Part shown: one piece after another, positions 14,597-26,583 of the stretch | Layout of the letters: each line of letters opens with the position of its first letter | Numbering within the stretch: the first letter of the stretch is position 1 | NCBI RefSeq assembly: GCF_030272615.1 | Contig: NC_081410.1 | Coordinates: forward strand, 117,993,140-118,057,139 | Source of the DNA: Cryptomeria japonica | Taxonomy: Eukaryota; Streptophyta; Pinopsida; Cupressales; Cupressaceae | DNA length: 64,000 bases | Reading direction: 5' to 3' | Program-made: the position numbers and the translations under genes | Notes under the pieces: generated by a model | What the model was told of the DNA's origin: nothing | Seen by the model: only the letters and a program-made list of their open reading frames with translations | Databases searched by the model: none

Positions 14597-15700
14597 TTAA
14601 GTGTAGTATATCTTCATATGGATGCTGTTAGTTGGTTCGTCGAGCACATCTCCTTCTGAAGCTATTAGCTGATAGGCACCTGATCCATAGGCTGATATAA
14701 TGACATAGGGACCTAACCAGTTAGGTTGAAATTTTCCTTTCTTTTCCCGATCTTGCTGATTTCTAGGATTTTCTTTGAGTACTAGGTCACCAATTTTAAA
14801 AATTCGGGGAATGACCTTATGGTTGTAACTCCTGCACATGAGTTGCTGATATGCTTTGAGATGAGTGTAGGCACATTGGCATCTTTCATCTAGAAGTTCG
14901 AGCTCTTGCAGTCGGTTAACTCGATACTCTTCATCTGGGATTAAGCCTTTCAAAGAGACTCTGGGAGATGGAATTTCTACCTCCAGGGTTAAAATTGCCT
15001 CTGATCCATATACCAATGAATATGGTGTAGCTCTTGTAGGTGTGCAGATGCTAGTTCTGTATGCTAAAAGTGTTGGATTGAGTTGTACATGCCAATCTTT
15101 GCCTACATCATTCACTATTTCCTTTAGGATTTTCAATATTGTTTTGTTGGATGCTTCTGCCTGACCATTCCCCTGTGGGTAGTAAGGTGTAGAAAAATGA
15201 TGTTGGATTTTGAATTTTTCACATAGTTCTCGTACATCTTGGTTTTTGAAAGGTCGTCCATTATCTGTGATGATGGAACTTGGAATGCCATATCTGCAGA
15301 TCAGATAATTAAGGATAAGAGAGGCAATTTGTTTCCCAGTCATTGTGGTCATGGGGACTACTTCAATCCATTTGGTAAAGTATTATGTTGTAGTTATAAT
15401 GAACTTGTGTCCATTTGAAGATGAAGGATGAATTTTGCTGACCAAGTCTAGTCCCCACTGACAAAAGGGCCAGGATGTTGTGAATGGCTGCAGTTCCTGT
15501 GCTGATGCATGTATAAGATTGCCATAGATTTGGCATTTAGGAGACTTCTTTGCAAAGTGATAAGAGTATTTTTCATTGTCGGCCAGTAATATCCCATTCT
15601 AAGAATCTTTTTAGCAAGAGTAGTAGCACTTGAATGTGTGTCATAGATACCTTCATGAAGCTCGTGTAAAGCGGAGTCAGATTCATTACGATCAAGGCAA
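14597..15700 (-). pseudogene. Tat-1 integrase
   Basis: Inserts the cDNA into host DNA. The zinc-binding N-terminus (LHELHEGIYDTHSS..., about 15670-15540) loses its second Cys pair to a frameshift. The catalytic core runs from WGLDLV (about 15455) through DNGRPFKN (about 15270) to GNGQAEASNK (about 15170), giving the D-D-E triad. A stop interrupts the start of the core (TAA near 15384). The intact frame 15352-14597 ends KIYYT-stop, the same end as in Tat-2 (57505). No chromodomain was seen, in keeping with the Tat lineage. Confidence 0.85.
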
Positions 15701-15959
15701 CGACGAAGAGTACCATCTAGACCTCGATGGTACAAAGTATCAGCAGTAAGAGTATAACGGGTGGCTTGTCGGATAAAGTTATGTTCTTGGTTTTGGGACA
15801 GGTCAATGGGTAGGATATTGTTCTTTAGATGGTCATATATCGGTCCATATAACAGAGAGTTAGAACCAATCAAGGCATAGATAACATGGGATTCAGAATG
15901 GTCATAGGCTGGGGAAAACAATTGCTCTACCAGAAACTCATAATGATTCTGTTGCTCTA

Positions 15960-16480
15960 GAATTTGCAGTAGTGAAGCGATAGTAGCCATGGCATCGGCT
16001 GCTCTGTTGTCCAACCTTGGTATTTGCTTGAAGGTGATGTGTACAAAATATTGTTTAAAATCATTCACCATTCGCTTGTATGGTAGCAGCTTGTCGTCCT
16101 TTGTCTGATAGTCATCGTTGATTTGATTTATAACTAGTTGTGAATCTCCGTAGACTTTTAATTTTGTGATTCTCCATTCTACGACCATTTCGATGCCTAT
16201 AACCAATGCCTCATATTCAGCAACGTTATTTATGCATGGAAACATAAGCCTATATGATCTTGGTATAGTGTGCCCTTCAGGAGTGATGAACAAAATGCCA
16301 ACACCTGAGCCATGTTGTGTAGGATCCATCAAAGTATAAGGTCCATTGTTTGGTGGAGATAGCAAGAACATCTCTGTTTGGAAATTCGATCTCCATAGTT
16401 TGTTTTCCAGGTAGTGGTGCTTCCGCCAGTTGATCTGCAATTGCTTGTCCTTTGATAGCTCGTCGCTCTGTGTAGTGGAC
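15960..16480 (-). pseudogene. Tat-1 second RNase H (archaeal-type)
   Basis: A second RNase H between the gypsy RNase H and integrase, diagnostic of the Tat lineage. All four acidic residues are visible: D in YFDGS, E in AEYEAL, D in GDSQL and D in DNRAADAMA. A frameshift at about 16320 separates the first strand (WTLYFDGSYT) from the rest. Confidence 0.8.
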
Positions 16481-16484
16481 ATCA

Positions 16485-17650
16485 AATTCACTGAGAATCA
16501 TGACCCATTTAGCCAATCTACCTGTAAGAGCTGCTTTGCTAAGTAAATATTTGAGAGGATCAATTTTTGCAACTAGCTTAATTGTGTGAGCTAGCATATA
16601 GTGCCAAAATTTTTGAGAAGTAAATACCACTGTTAGACAAGCTTTCTTAATGAATGTATAGTTGAGTTCATATCCGTTCAATGTCCTGTTGATGTAATAG
16701 ATAGCTTGCTCCTTGCCTTGTTGATCCTCTTGTGCTAACAATGCCCCCAATGATATGTCTGTTGTTGAAATGTAGAGAATGAGTGGCTTCCCTGCGATTG
16801 GTGGTACTAGAACTGGTGGGTTCATTAGATATTGCTTGATTTGGTAGAAGGATTCTGCACATTTGGCTTCCCATCTGAATGGTACATTTTTATGTAGCAA
16901 ATGATTGAATGGTAGACTTTTATCTGCTAGTTGAGCGATGAATCACTTGATTGACTGAAGTCGTCCTTGTAGAGATCTGAGCTGGTTGATGTTCTTTGGT
17001 GGTGGCATATCCATAATGGCTTGTACCTCTGCTGGATCCACTTCAATACCTTTAGCTGAAACTATGTAGCCTAGTAACTTGCCTGATGTAACCCCAAAGA
17101 CACACTTCTTAGGGTTGATCCTGACTTGGAATTTCTCCAACCTCTCAAAAATCTTTTCTAAGATGCTTAGATGTTCTTCTCTGGTGAAGGATTTAGCTAG
17201 TAAATCATCCACATAGTCTTCCATGAAGGTATGCATCATGTCATGAAAGATTGTTGTCATTGCTCGTTGATAAGTTGCTCCTGCATTCTTTAAGCCAAAA
17301 GGCATGACATTCCAACAATACGTTCCCCAAGGAAAGGTAAACACTATTCTATCTTGATCCTTCGAAGCTATCTTGATTTGATTATAGCCTGAAAAATAGT
17401 CCATTAGTGATAGCATTGCATGGCCTACTGTGAGGTCTACAATTATGTCGATACTGGGTAAAGGAAAGTCATCCTTTGGACAGGCTTTGTTGACATCTCT
17501 GAAATAAGTGCATATTCTAATACTGCCATCTAGTTTTGATACTGGTACAATGTTGGAAATCCATTCAGCATAGTCGATAGGTCGAATGAACCCGACATCT
17601 AATAGTTTCTTCAGTTCAACTTTAACCATGAGTGCCACATGTGGATTCAT
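16485..17650 (-). pseudogene. Tat-1 reverse transcriptase and gypsy RNase H
   Basis: RT frame 17650-16943 starts MNPHVALMVKVELKKLLDVG and carries the conserved CPKDDFPLPSID, NAGATYQRAM and catalytic YVDD (in MEDYVDDLLAKS). A TGA at 16943-16945 follows LQSIK and separates RT from the RNase H-like domain (frame from 16900: PLILYISTTDISLGALL, then AIYYINRTLNGYELNY). The same TGA occurs in Tat-2 at 55124-55126. Another in-frame TGA lies just upstream of the Met at 17650, where Tat-2 has CGA. Activity is unlikely unless the stops are suppressed. Confidence 0.9.
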
Positions 17651-17699
17651 CTTTCATAGTTTTTGCTTGGTTGGCTTAGCTCCTGGAGTAATGGATAGG

Positions 17700-18875
17700 T
17701 GATGCATGATCAATTATGGATCAATCCCAGGCATATCTGCATATGACCAAGCAAAGTTGATTTGCTTTTCTTTAAAAAATTTAATAAATTCTAATCTTTC
17801 TTCCTCTGTCAGAGATTCTACAAGGTGTATATTTTTGGTTGCTTCTGTAGTACCAATGTTGATTGATTGAGTGGGCTCAATCAATATGGGTGATCGCTCG
17901 TGATAATGCTCAGGAAGAGTGTCAAGTATCCCATCTTTAGGTGCCTTAAAAAGGTTTTCACCTCAGATGCATCCTTTATTTTTACTTTTTTGTGATCTAT
18001 TGCTGCCATTGACTGGTTTTCAGCAGTAGATCTTTTATTTTGTTCATTTTTGTGACTGAGAGACTTGGCACTCCCCTGGTTGCAAATGTCGTTACTTTGT
18101 TCACTGGTAGAGTATGTTTTCGGGTTAGCGGTACACAAGTAATGGATAATGGATTCGTCATTTGGGAAAATTGTTATATCATGAGTTTCAGGTTCGTCCT
18201 AGTCTATGAGGTTAGGAAAGACAAGTGGTAAGGAGTCATTAGGTGGATCAAGTTATGTTGCTATAAGTGTCAGAATAGAGGTATCATTGTGATTGGCTGG
18301 GGTGTTAAGGAAGTTAAGAATTTCATCGAGGTCTTCGATGGTATCATCTTCCGTATAGACTTGCTCATAATGTCGTTGCTTGTTTTCCTTGACATCATAG
18401 ATATTTTGTGGACCAAATTCCAACAGTCTAGATTTTGTGTCGCGTTCTTCTTGAAAGATGGTGCATTATTATCATTTGCACAAATATCTTCAGTAATGTT
18501 AGAACAACTGCCCCATTCATATTCATTGGAATCAGTCTCAGAGGTATTATCCCAGATTCTTGCAGTGTTGTGAACTGGTATGTTGTAGGGTGAGAAGAGG
18601 TCTTTGATGATTGATACAAGTTTGATAGTTTTCTCTGATTCTATGTCAGATCCTGCTTCCACTCTTTGCATTTGTTCATATACTGTCTCTCCTCGGGGAG
18701 GAATAATGTAATTAGGAGGTGATTCTTCTTTGTTGGATATTAGTTCTTGAATATGATGTGCTTCTACAGTAGATGCTTCCTTCTTTTGATTGATAGGTTG
18801 CCTTTGATATTGCTTTTGTTCTTGATGTTCACGTTCTTTGTGTATTGTCTCAGTTGATTCAAATAGTGCCTTCTG
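17700..18875 (-). pseudogene. Tat-1 protease-RT linker
   Basis: Low-conservation linker downstream of the G-patch-like motif, matching Tat-2 53198-54360. It begins after the TAG at 18876-18878. Frames 18671-18270 and 18138-17881 are offset by a frameshift. Acidic, Ser/Asn-rich and without a recognised domain. Confidence 0.6.
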
Positions 18876-20190
18876 CTAAGAGTCTTCTTTGTATTTCTTC
18901 TTTTCCTTCCACTGAGGTTTTTGATATTTATCTGGTGCCCTCTTTGGTAGTAGAGTGAGTTCAAAGCCCAATCCTTTTTTGTCTTTACTGAATTGTGAAG
19001 GAGGATCCAATGGTTCTTTGATGCCTTCCTGACGCTTACCAATAGGTCCTTTGCCATTGTATCCCATTTGTTGCATGATTAAGTAGCCTTTTCCATACAG
19101 GTGTGTTGGTATAGCTACCTCCATAGTAGTCGCTCTGTCCTCTTCCTCATCTTTGTACAGCCAACTAAGGATGTCCTTTTCCTCTGATTCATGTGCTACA
19201 GTGCCTAGTTGGATAAATGTGCCATCAAACTTGGTGATGGGCCGAGTTTCTTGATGTGTTGATGTTGTAGGTAATCCATGAGATTTAGGTGATGTTGGTA
19301 AGTTGGCCAAACACATGGGTTCCAAAGAGTACTCTCCCATGCCTTGCTCTTTAATTTTCATTTTCTGCTTGAAATCTATAGACAGTGACGTAGACTTTTC
19401 TTGCTGAGGATCTGGTGTTGAGTAACTTTGTTTTTCTCTATTATGCAGAACCAAACTGTCTTGGGCTGCCCCCATAGTATTACAATATTGAAATGGATTA
19501 TGATCTGCTGATGTAGAAATATCCTACCCATTGTAGGGGAATTTAACACACTGATGATAAATAGAAGGTATTGCTTGCATTTCATGTATCCAAGGCCGAC
19601 CCAATAAGATATTGTATGTGAGGTCTATGTCTAAGACTTGGCACATAGTGTCCCTCTGTATTGGTCCTACTTGAATTGGCAACATTACTGCTCCTTTAGA
19701 TGATCTTTCTTCATCATCATATGCTTTGATAGTGATCTATTTGCGTGGATCAATAGATTGCTCAGAGAAGCCTAATGCACAGATAAGTTTTAAGGTACAG
19801 ATATTGAGTCTAACTCCTCCATCTATTAATACTCTTTTGACTCGATGCTTGTAGACCAAGACTTCAATGTGTAGTGGAGTATTGTGTGGATGGCTCAATG
19901 AGATACTATCATGCTCAAAAAAAGTGAGGTGATGAGGCCCTATCATATGAGCCACCATGGCTTGGAATTTGTCGGCATCCAGATCTTGAGGTACATTTGT
20001 TTCTAATAACGCTTGTTCTAATATGTCTTTGTGTTTTGGCGAAAGTTTCAACAACTCTAGTATAGATATTTGAGTAGGAGTTTTGTTTAGTTGACTTACT
20101 AGATCATATTGAATTTTGGCTACGGTGTTTGTTGCTGACATATGTCCCTTCAAGACATATTTTTGAGCTCTGGTTGTTACGTTGATGGAT
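18876..20190 (-). pseudogene. Tat-1 protease with downstream G-patch-like motif
   Basis: Aspartic protease of the Tat type: VLIDGGVRLNICTL (active D at about 19823, DGG rather than DTG, which I recall as usual in this lineage) and the later NILLGRPWIHEM strand (about 19610-19575). A TAG follows DPRK at 19737, and another stop lies near 19526. Downstream, 19105-18955 reads GYLIMQQMGYNGKGPIGK, then GIKEPL and KKGLGFE. This is the glycine pattern of a G-patch, a nucleic-acid-binding motif also found after the protease of some retroviruses. The frame ends at a TAG (18876) shared with Tat-2. Confidence 0.75.
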
Positions 20191-20199
20191 TCATGTTCA

Positions 20200-22013
20200 T
20201 GGATGTCCTTGATTGTGATAACATTTACTTGATTGTCTTCAGTTGATATATGATTGATGGTGTTATTGTATATGTGATTGATACGAGCTCCACATGTATC
20301 ATTTGAGGTTGAAGCTTCATCCTTCTTGTAGTTTGGAAGAGGATTCTTGAAGGCTCCATGGTCACCATTTGTCTTGAGACCATCGACTGTTAAATGACCT
20401 CTATAAATCATGTCCTGAACAATGTTTTTCAACCTTATGTAATCATTGGTTTGATGACCTTTGTTGCGATGAAAATCACAAAAGTGTGAGTCATTCCACC
20501 AGGGTGGTTTGATTTGTGGTTCAAAGTTGTTGATTACTGGTAAAGAGATAATTTTGTTTGCCAAGAGTTCTCTGAATGCTGACTCTAGTGATTTCCCTAG
20601 TGGTGTGTAAATGCATTTCGGAAAGTTGTTTGCATTACCTCATGAATTGTTATTAGGTCCTCGATTGGTGTTATTGTTTTGGGTATGGTTGGTGTTGTTT
20701 GTGTTGAGTTGATCTTGATTGGTATTCGGTGCATAAGTGTTAGTGCCTTGGTTAGCACCTTTGGGATTCTTTGTAGCTTGAGGATTACCTGATAATGCAA
20801 GCACAGGCTGCTTTGATTTTGGATCATTTGATTCATTGCTTCCTTCATTTCTAGTGTTTTTGTTTCTAGTCCAGAACCTGGATTTGTCTAAGTTGTTGTT
20901 GTTTTGGTTGTTGTAATTGGATGAACTTGTTCCTTCTTTGAATAATTTCAATGTTCCTTTCTTGACACATGCCTCTTCTACTTGGATACCATTCTCAATC
21001 AATTTAGCAAAAGATGGTATGCATTGAAGTTTGAGTCTGTAACTCATCTCACTATTCAAGTTGTCGATGAAAATTTCCATCTTTTCCTTTTCGGGCACAT
21101 CACGAGGATATCTCGAAACCATACGTTGCCAACATTGAAGGAATACCATGAATGTTTCATTATTTTTCTTTTGGGTATTACAGACATCTAGCATAGTGAT
21201 AGCATGTTGAATGTTATAGGAATATTGAGTAATGAATTTGTTGACTAGTTCATTGAATGATCTGACAGGAGGCATGATTTTGGATAACCAGTCCATTGTT
21301 TTCCCTCCCAAGATTCTTGGGAATAACCTCATCAAATAGGTATCATCATGATCAAACTCAAGACTCATTGTACAAAATTCTCGAACATGATCACGGGGAT
21401 CGCTTTTCCCATCATATTTGTCAAATTTGGGAACGTTTGAGTTTGGAGGAAAAGGCACCATGTTCAATCATCTGTCAAACGGATAAGGACAAATGTCAAT
21501 TAATGCATACCGTACTGTTGTCCCTTGTCGCATGTCTTGCATTTACCTTTGTAACATTTGCATTTGTTGAGTGAGAGCAATCAGAGGTGCATTATTTTAC
21601 CAAGGGAAGAGTTCCTCCCTTGCATTAGTTCTAGGCTGAAATGGTGTATGGAACGGTATGTTTTACTCGGGGATGTTTTGCTTAGGTATATTTTGTTCTA
21701 GTAGATTTTGTTTAGGAATATCTTGCTTAGGGTCACATGCTTCTTCCTCTCTTTGTCGTTCTTGATATTCGTAATGTTGAGATCTTGTTCTAAAAATGTT
21801 TGTGTCTAAATCTTCAGGAAGTTTAACACCTTTTCTTGTGAGCATGAGTAGATATTTTTCCTTGTCGTTTTCCATGAGTCTTTCCACAAGCTTTTGAAAT
21901 GAAGAGCTTTCTTGACATTCTTGAAGAAGTTCTTTAGAAATTTCGGTGTCCTCTAGATTTGGACGCTCGAAAGGATTTGATAATCTCCAATTCATGCTGG
22001 ATTTCGGTGGCAT
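20200..22013 (-). pseudogene. Tat-1 gag (capsid and zinc knuckle)
   Basis: Start MPPKSSMNWRLSNPF at 22013. The N-terminal part has IPKQN-like pentapeptide repeats. The capsid domain (21467 onward; retrotransposon gag type) includes DGKSDPRDHVREF, WLSKIMPPVRSF and NKFITQYSYNIQHAI, then an Asn/Thr-rich linker. A zinc knuckle follows at 20480-20439 (HFCDFHRNKGHQTND-Y). Its final Cys is replaced by Tyr, whereas Tat-2 keeps Cys. Stops lie near 21661 and 20638. Confidence 0.85.
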
Positions 22014-22904
22014 TTTGCTTTGTTTGTTTCATTGAGAGCGAGTAACAGCGGGTATCTAGTAGAAGCTTTCTGTAACAAAAGGAATGAACTATTCTTCAAC
22101 ATTTTGTTCAAGGGTTGGTGGTTCAAATCGGGGTATGTTGTAAGTGATGCAGTCTTTGGGAAAGAATGTTGGATTGATCTTTCCTCCACAATTTATTTGT
22201 TGGTTGAGTGCGAACTTTTGACAAAATGCTCTACTCCTCAATGGTTCCTTGTCAAATTCATTTGTTTTGTCTTGAAGATATAAACGTATATGACGAAGGA
22301 ATGTTCAATGAGATTTGAAGACTTGACGATTGATGTATAAAAATTTATTTCTTTTGGCAAGTTTTGAAGAACTCGGTTGCTGTTTCTTTAACTTAGTGTT
22401 ATGATAAATATTCTTTCTTAGAATATGAGGATTAGTCATGCACAAGCGATCAATGGTTTCCTTTGATTTGTTTTGGATTCAGTTTAGATTATTTTGGAAA
22501 CTCAATTTTTACTTTATCAAAGTGAAGGTTTAGATGCCCGCTCACGACAAAGTGTGTCAAATGATATGGAATACGAGCTTTCCTGATATGGAAACTCAAT
22601 TTGACAACTTGGATTTTTTAAAGCAAGTGTGTTTTGGGATAGAAATCCGTTTGATTGAAGGACCTGTTTGCCACTTGTGATGATGTTTCCTGATTTTGAT
22701 AGGAGAGATATGTTTATCCTGCGACTAGTTTTAGATTTTAGACAACTTTGTTTGATGGAAATTTTGCCTTAGAAACAACTTTTGATACTCTGTTTTTGTT
22801 TTTCTGCTTGATGAAGTTCAGGCTGATGAAGGAAAGCTTTTGAAATTGTTTTCAAAATTTTCAAAATTGACCTTTGTTTTGCCCCCCGTTTTTCTGGTTT
22901 TGGC

Positions 22905-23285
22905 TATGCGCTAAAACATAGACGTAATGCACTATAGAAATTTCTCAATGCGCTAGCGAAAAGACTCTATGCACTACGCTGCCCTCTGATACGCGCTAAC
23001 TGGTTTATTTTGCTTTTGCCTTGGTTCAAAAGGTTATGCGCCAATATGGGTCGCCTATGCACTAATTGTCAAACCCTACACGCTAGAGTTTGGCTTCCAC
23101 GTGCTAAGCTGATGCTTCAACGCGCTAAACTGTTTTCAAAACACGCTATTTGAAACTGCTAGTTTTGAATTCTGGTGAAGCGCTAATGTCAAGACTTAAT
23201 GCGCTAAGTAGAAGGTTTAATGCGTTAAAAGATGGTTCCCACACGCTAAGAAGTTTCTCTTATGCACTAAACTGCCTTGATATAT
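22905..23285 (-). repeat. TAGCGCAT minisatellite, leader block 2 (Tat-1)
   Basis: Plus strand shows repeated ATGCGCTA and variants spaced about 25-35 bp; the motif on the element's sense strand is TAGCGCAT. Tat-2 counterpart: 48795-49165. Confidence 0.9.
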
Positions 23286-24789
23286 TTTGACTTGGTTGTT
23301 TTTCTGTAATTTTGGAATTTTGCTTTGAGTTTTTAGTGCTGATAGATGATTTTCTGAAGTAACAAATGAAAGCACGACACCAAAGAGACAACCATTTTTC
23401 TTAATCTAAACAATAAGTGTATGTTCTGCGAGGATGTATTCAAATCCCCAATGTTTCAACAGGTTTAGATACAACATGCACTTCAGTCAAACTCTTTATT
23501 CAAGGGTCATAAGCAATATCATAGCCCACTAGTCTCGATACTCCGTCAGCTCAAACAGCTGTGTCACCCCCTAGGGGGCGCCCGTTTTTTTGCCTTTTGC
23601 CAGAAATTAACTCAAAGTGAATTGCTTCACAATTGAGTAGTTATCTTGGGAGATATATGGTGAACGATCTTGGGGGCAAATTCTTCCCCACCCTTGCACT
23701 ATGATATTGCAAATGTCTGGTTACTGACTCGGCTCAAAGTTTCTATGCTAAGGTTTGTAATCAAGCTTCCTGTTTGACCGTCAGTGATAAACTCCCTCAG
23801 GAGGCTTCCCAACCTTTAGAACAAAGGCTTTATGTATCTCAAGGATACTAGGGGGAGACTAATCGCTGCGCGCAACCATTAAAAAAGACTTTCATCACTT
23901 TCCACTTTTGATTATAGTGAGTTGGAACACTTGGCGTCAAAGTCGTTTCCCACTTAGGTCGTTCCCTTCACATTGACCAAAAATGGCTTTAAGAGTTTTT
24001 CAACCCCTCGGGAAGGCAGGCCTGCTAAAGGATTTATTGCTTGAAGTAAAGAAAGTTTTAAGAGTGGTTTGGCTTTTTGATCACCCAATTAAGGGGAGAG
24101 CATATACCTTCCACTTTCGAGACAAAGCACACAAGTTCTTTTTAGCCTTTCAAAGCAATGATTTGCTAATTCTATATGGAGATGTTGCTCCACGAAAACA
24201 TGGTGTTCCTTTTGACTTTTCAAGGCAACGATTTTCTGATCTATTAAGAAGGAACTTGGTCAACACAATAAATGTGATGTTTCGTCAACAAAAGAAATCG
24301 ATTGAAAGGGGAAGATCTTCCCTCTTTAGTTGCAAAAGACTTTTGGAATTTGTCTGTTTCTTTACTTTGCTAAAACTTAAAATGGATCCTTTTATGCACC
24401 AAAGGATGGTGAAGTTCTTTTTAAGCCATTTGTTTGAAAAACTTGAAAAAAATTGATTTGTTCTTTTTAAGATCCAATTTGAAATTTTTCTCTCCTAGAA
24501 AAGCAAGGAAAATCGTTTTGTGGTTCTTTTTAAACCCAAACAAAGTGAGTTCAATTTTATCCAACAAGAATCAAAAAGCGTTATATTTTAACTAACTTAA
24601 CTAAGCTAGTAAAAACCTTAAACTATTTATGATCCTAGAAATAAAATTAAGCTCCCATCTACAATAAACTGTTAAAAACCCTGCAAGATACCAAGTAAAA
24701 TCGTTAGAAAATCTGTGGGTTTGGTGGACTTCAACAAGTCTAATTTCACATTCGGTTATAGTTTTTAATTTTGCCTCTGTCTGTGATGC

Positions 24790-25035
24790 GCTACAGAATA
24801 GACTGTACGCATTACGAGATAATCCGAATGCGCTATCGGATAGACCCGATGCGTTGAACTGTTTTCCAAATGCGCTACTCTGTTATTCTCCCACACAAGA
24901 TCTACAGGAAAATATTAGTGTGGATGATGCGGTAAGGTATGGTCTGCACGCGATGGGGAATGAGTCCCATGCACCAAACAGTGAGTCAGATCGCTAAAAG
25001 ATCAACCAGATGTGCTAAGGGATGTTCCCTATGCA
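24790..25035 (-). repeat. TAGCGCAT minisatellite, leader block 1 (Tat-1)
   Basis: Shorter, more degenerate block near the primer site. Tat-2 counterpart: 47036-47275. Confidence 0.85.
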
Positions 25036-25105
25036 TTGATTCTTGTTTCCCGCGTACCTCCAAAAGTGTTTATTTTTTAAAAACCGATTTGATTAATGGG
25101 GTAAT

Positions 25106-25123
25106 GCCCCATGGTGGGCACCA
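25106..25123 (-). promoter_or_regulatory. Tat-1 primer-binding site
   Basis: Minus-strand TGGTGCCCACCATGGGGC, four bases from the 5' LTR. It differs at two C-to-T type positions from the Tat-2 site, which is complementary to the 3' end of plant tRNA-Lys(CUU) as I recall it. Confidence 0.85.
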
Positions 25124-25127
25124 GAAA

Positions 25128-26583
25128 TGTGTGCGGGAAAAGTGTGTCAATGAAACTTAAAAAGTGAAAATATGGTCTCAAAGAGGCTTGTTCACACACC
25201 CATGGGACTTCTTGGTACAAGTTATGGAGTCATGAAGAATGACTCAACTTCCCAAGGTTGGTTCCATGGTTCTCTATCTCACAAGGTCCCTCAAACCAAT
25301 GCCTTTGCTCTTAGATCACTGAGAAAAGTGGCTTAGGGATGATGAATGCAAGAATGAGGGATGCTTATGATTGGTTTAATTATGAAAACGCATCCTATCT
25401 ATGCATGATTCTACAAATGCAATAAACTAGATTATAAGATGACAAGATTAGTAGCAATACTATCCTAACATGATATACTAGTTTATAATTTAAGCTAATG
25501 ATAAAGGAAATAGTCTAAAATGCTTATTAGATTCATTCCTATTACAAAGAGAAGCTAGATGTATTGATAAATTTGAGCATAAATGAGATACTAAAATCTT
25601 GCATGGATCCTTAAAATGGAGGAATGAGAGCTCTATTTATAGTGAAAATAGGGCAATGGATGGTCAGGATTGAAAGAGTTAATCAAGGGTCAAGTTTGAA
25701 AGTTGTCAATCCATGTTTACAATTTTCACCAATGAAATGGTGACAATTGTCAACATAAGACTGGTTGAGAGGAGAGGTAAGAAGCATTAAATGCTTGAGA
25801 AGACCTCATAGTTACCCTAGGAGGTAAGGGTTAAGGTTAGGTTAGGGTTATCCATTGGATACAGCTTTTACCCAAGGGGTAAACTCTTGTGCAAAGGTTA
25901 AAGGAATAACCATGGTCAAAGCAATAAATGCTTGATGAGACCCTTGGGTTAGATGGAGGTTAAGTTAGTCAAAAAGTCTCTAACCATGCCACTAAGGGTT
26001 AGTTAACCATTAATGGTTTGAAGACTTTGGGGACAAATTTGTAAGAGTACTTCCAAATTTGGGGGTATTAATGGATAAAGGATTTAATGCCTTTTGAAGA
26101 CTTTACTCCAAATTTGAGAAGTGACCTCCTCAAATTTAGGGAAAAGGGATAATGGATGAGTTTGGGGTTAATTGATTAGGATTAGATGGATTTTAGAAGA
26201 AATTGGGAATAGAGTTTAGGATGCAAGTGGGAGATGTAGGAAAATGCAAGTGGGTGAGGGAAAATAGAATTAATTAAAATAAATTGCTTTATTTCAGTTT
26301 GGTTGCAATTTGGGATTGAATAAATTAGATTTATTCAATTTGGGGTAAACTATTAATTAAATGTAAATTTAATTAAAAAGTAAGAAAAAGAAATTTAATT
26401 AAATAAAATGATTTATTCAATTAAATGACATAAAAGGGCTTAAGTGAATTTAACTAAATAAATTGAATAATTTACTTAATTAAATAGAAGAATGTGGGTG
26501 ATTTAATTAAATTAGATTTAACTAAATAGAGGAATGAACATAAAATATTCATTTAGGAATATGGTCATTTTTATATGTCTACA
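25128..26583 (-). repeat. Tat-1 5' LTR
   Basis: Begins TGTAGACATA on the minus strand and ends CGCACACA next to the primer site. TATA box TATTTATA at 25634-25641 (minus-strand TATAAATA). Its pair is 8259-9718. Confidence 0.95.

Larger units (their letters stand above)
22014..25105 (-). other. Tat-1 leader (5' untranslated region), about 3.1 kb
   Basis: Long non-coding leader between primer site and gag. It holds two TAGCGCAT minisatellite blocks (22905-23285 and 24790-25035), read in the gag-pol sense. Between them lies a moderately conserved segment also present in Tat-2 (about 47480-48600). The frame at 23983-24456 runs against the element and I do not regard it as a gene. Confidence 0.8.
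8259..26583 (-). mobile_element. Tat-1: complete Tat-lineage Ty3/gypsy LTR retrotransposon, 18.3 kb
   Basis: Full-length element read on the minus strand, bounded by two LTRs of about 1.46 kb. The flanking 5 bp are AGGTG on both sides (8254-8258 and 26584-26588), a perfect target-site duplication. In element order: 5' LTR, primer site, long leader with TAGCGCAT repeats, gag, protease, G-patch-like motif, RT, RNase H, second RNase H, integrase, spacer, an antisense plant mobile domain gene, polypurine tract, 3' LTR. The second RNase H downstream of the first is the hallmark of the Tat lineage (Ogre, Retand and relatives). Coding parts contain several stops and frameshifts, so this copy is not autonomous. 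It landed inside an older solo LTR of family S. Confidence 0.95.

Noticed and set aside
23983-24456. 157-codon plus-strand frame in the Tat-1 leader
   Set aside because: Antisense to the element, no recognised domain, and not an obvious open frame at the corresponding place in Tat-2.
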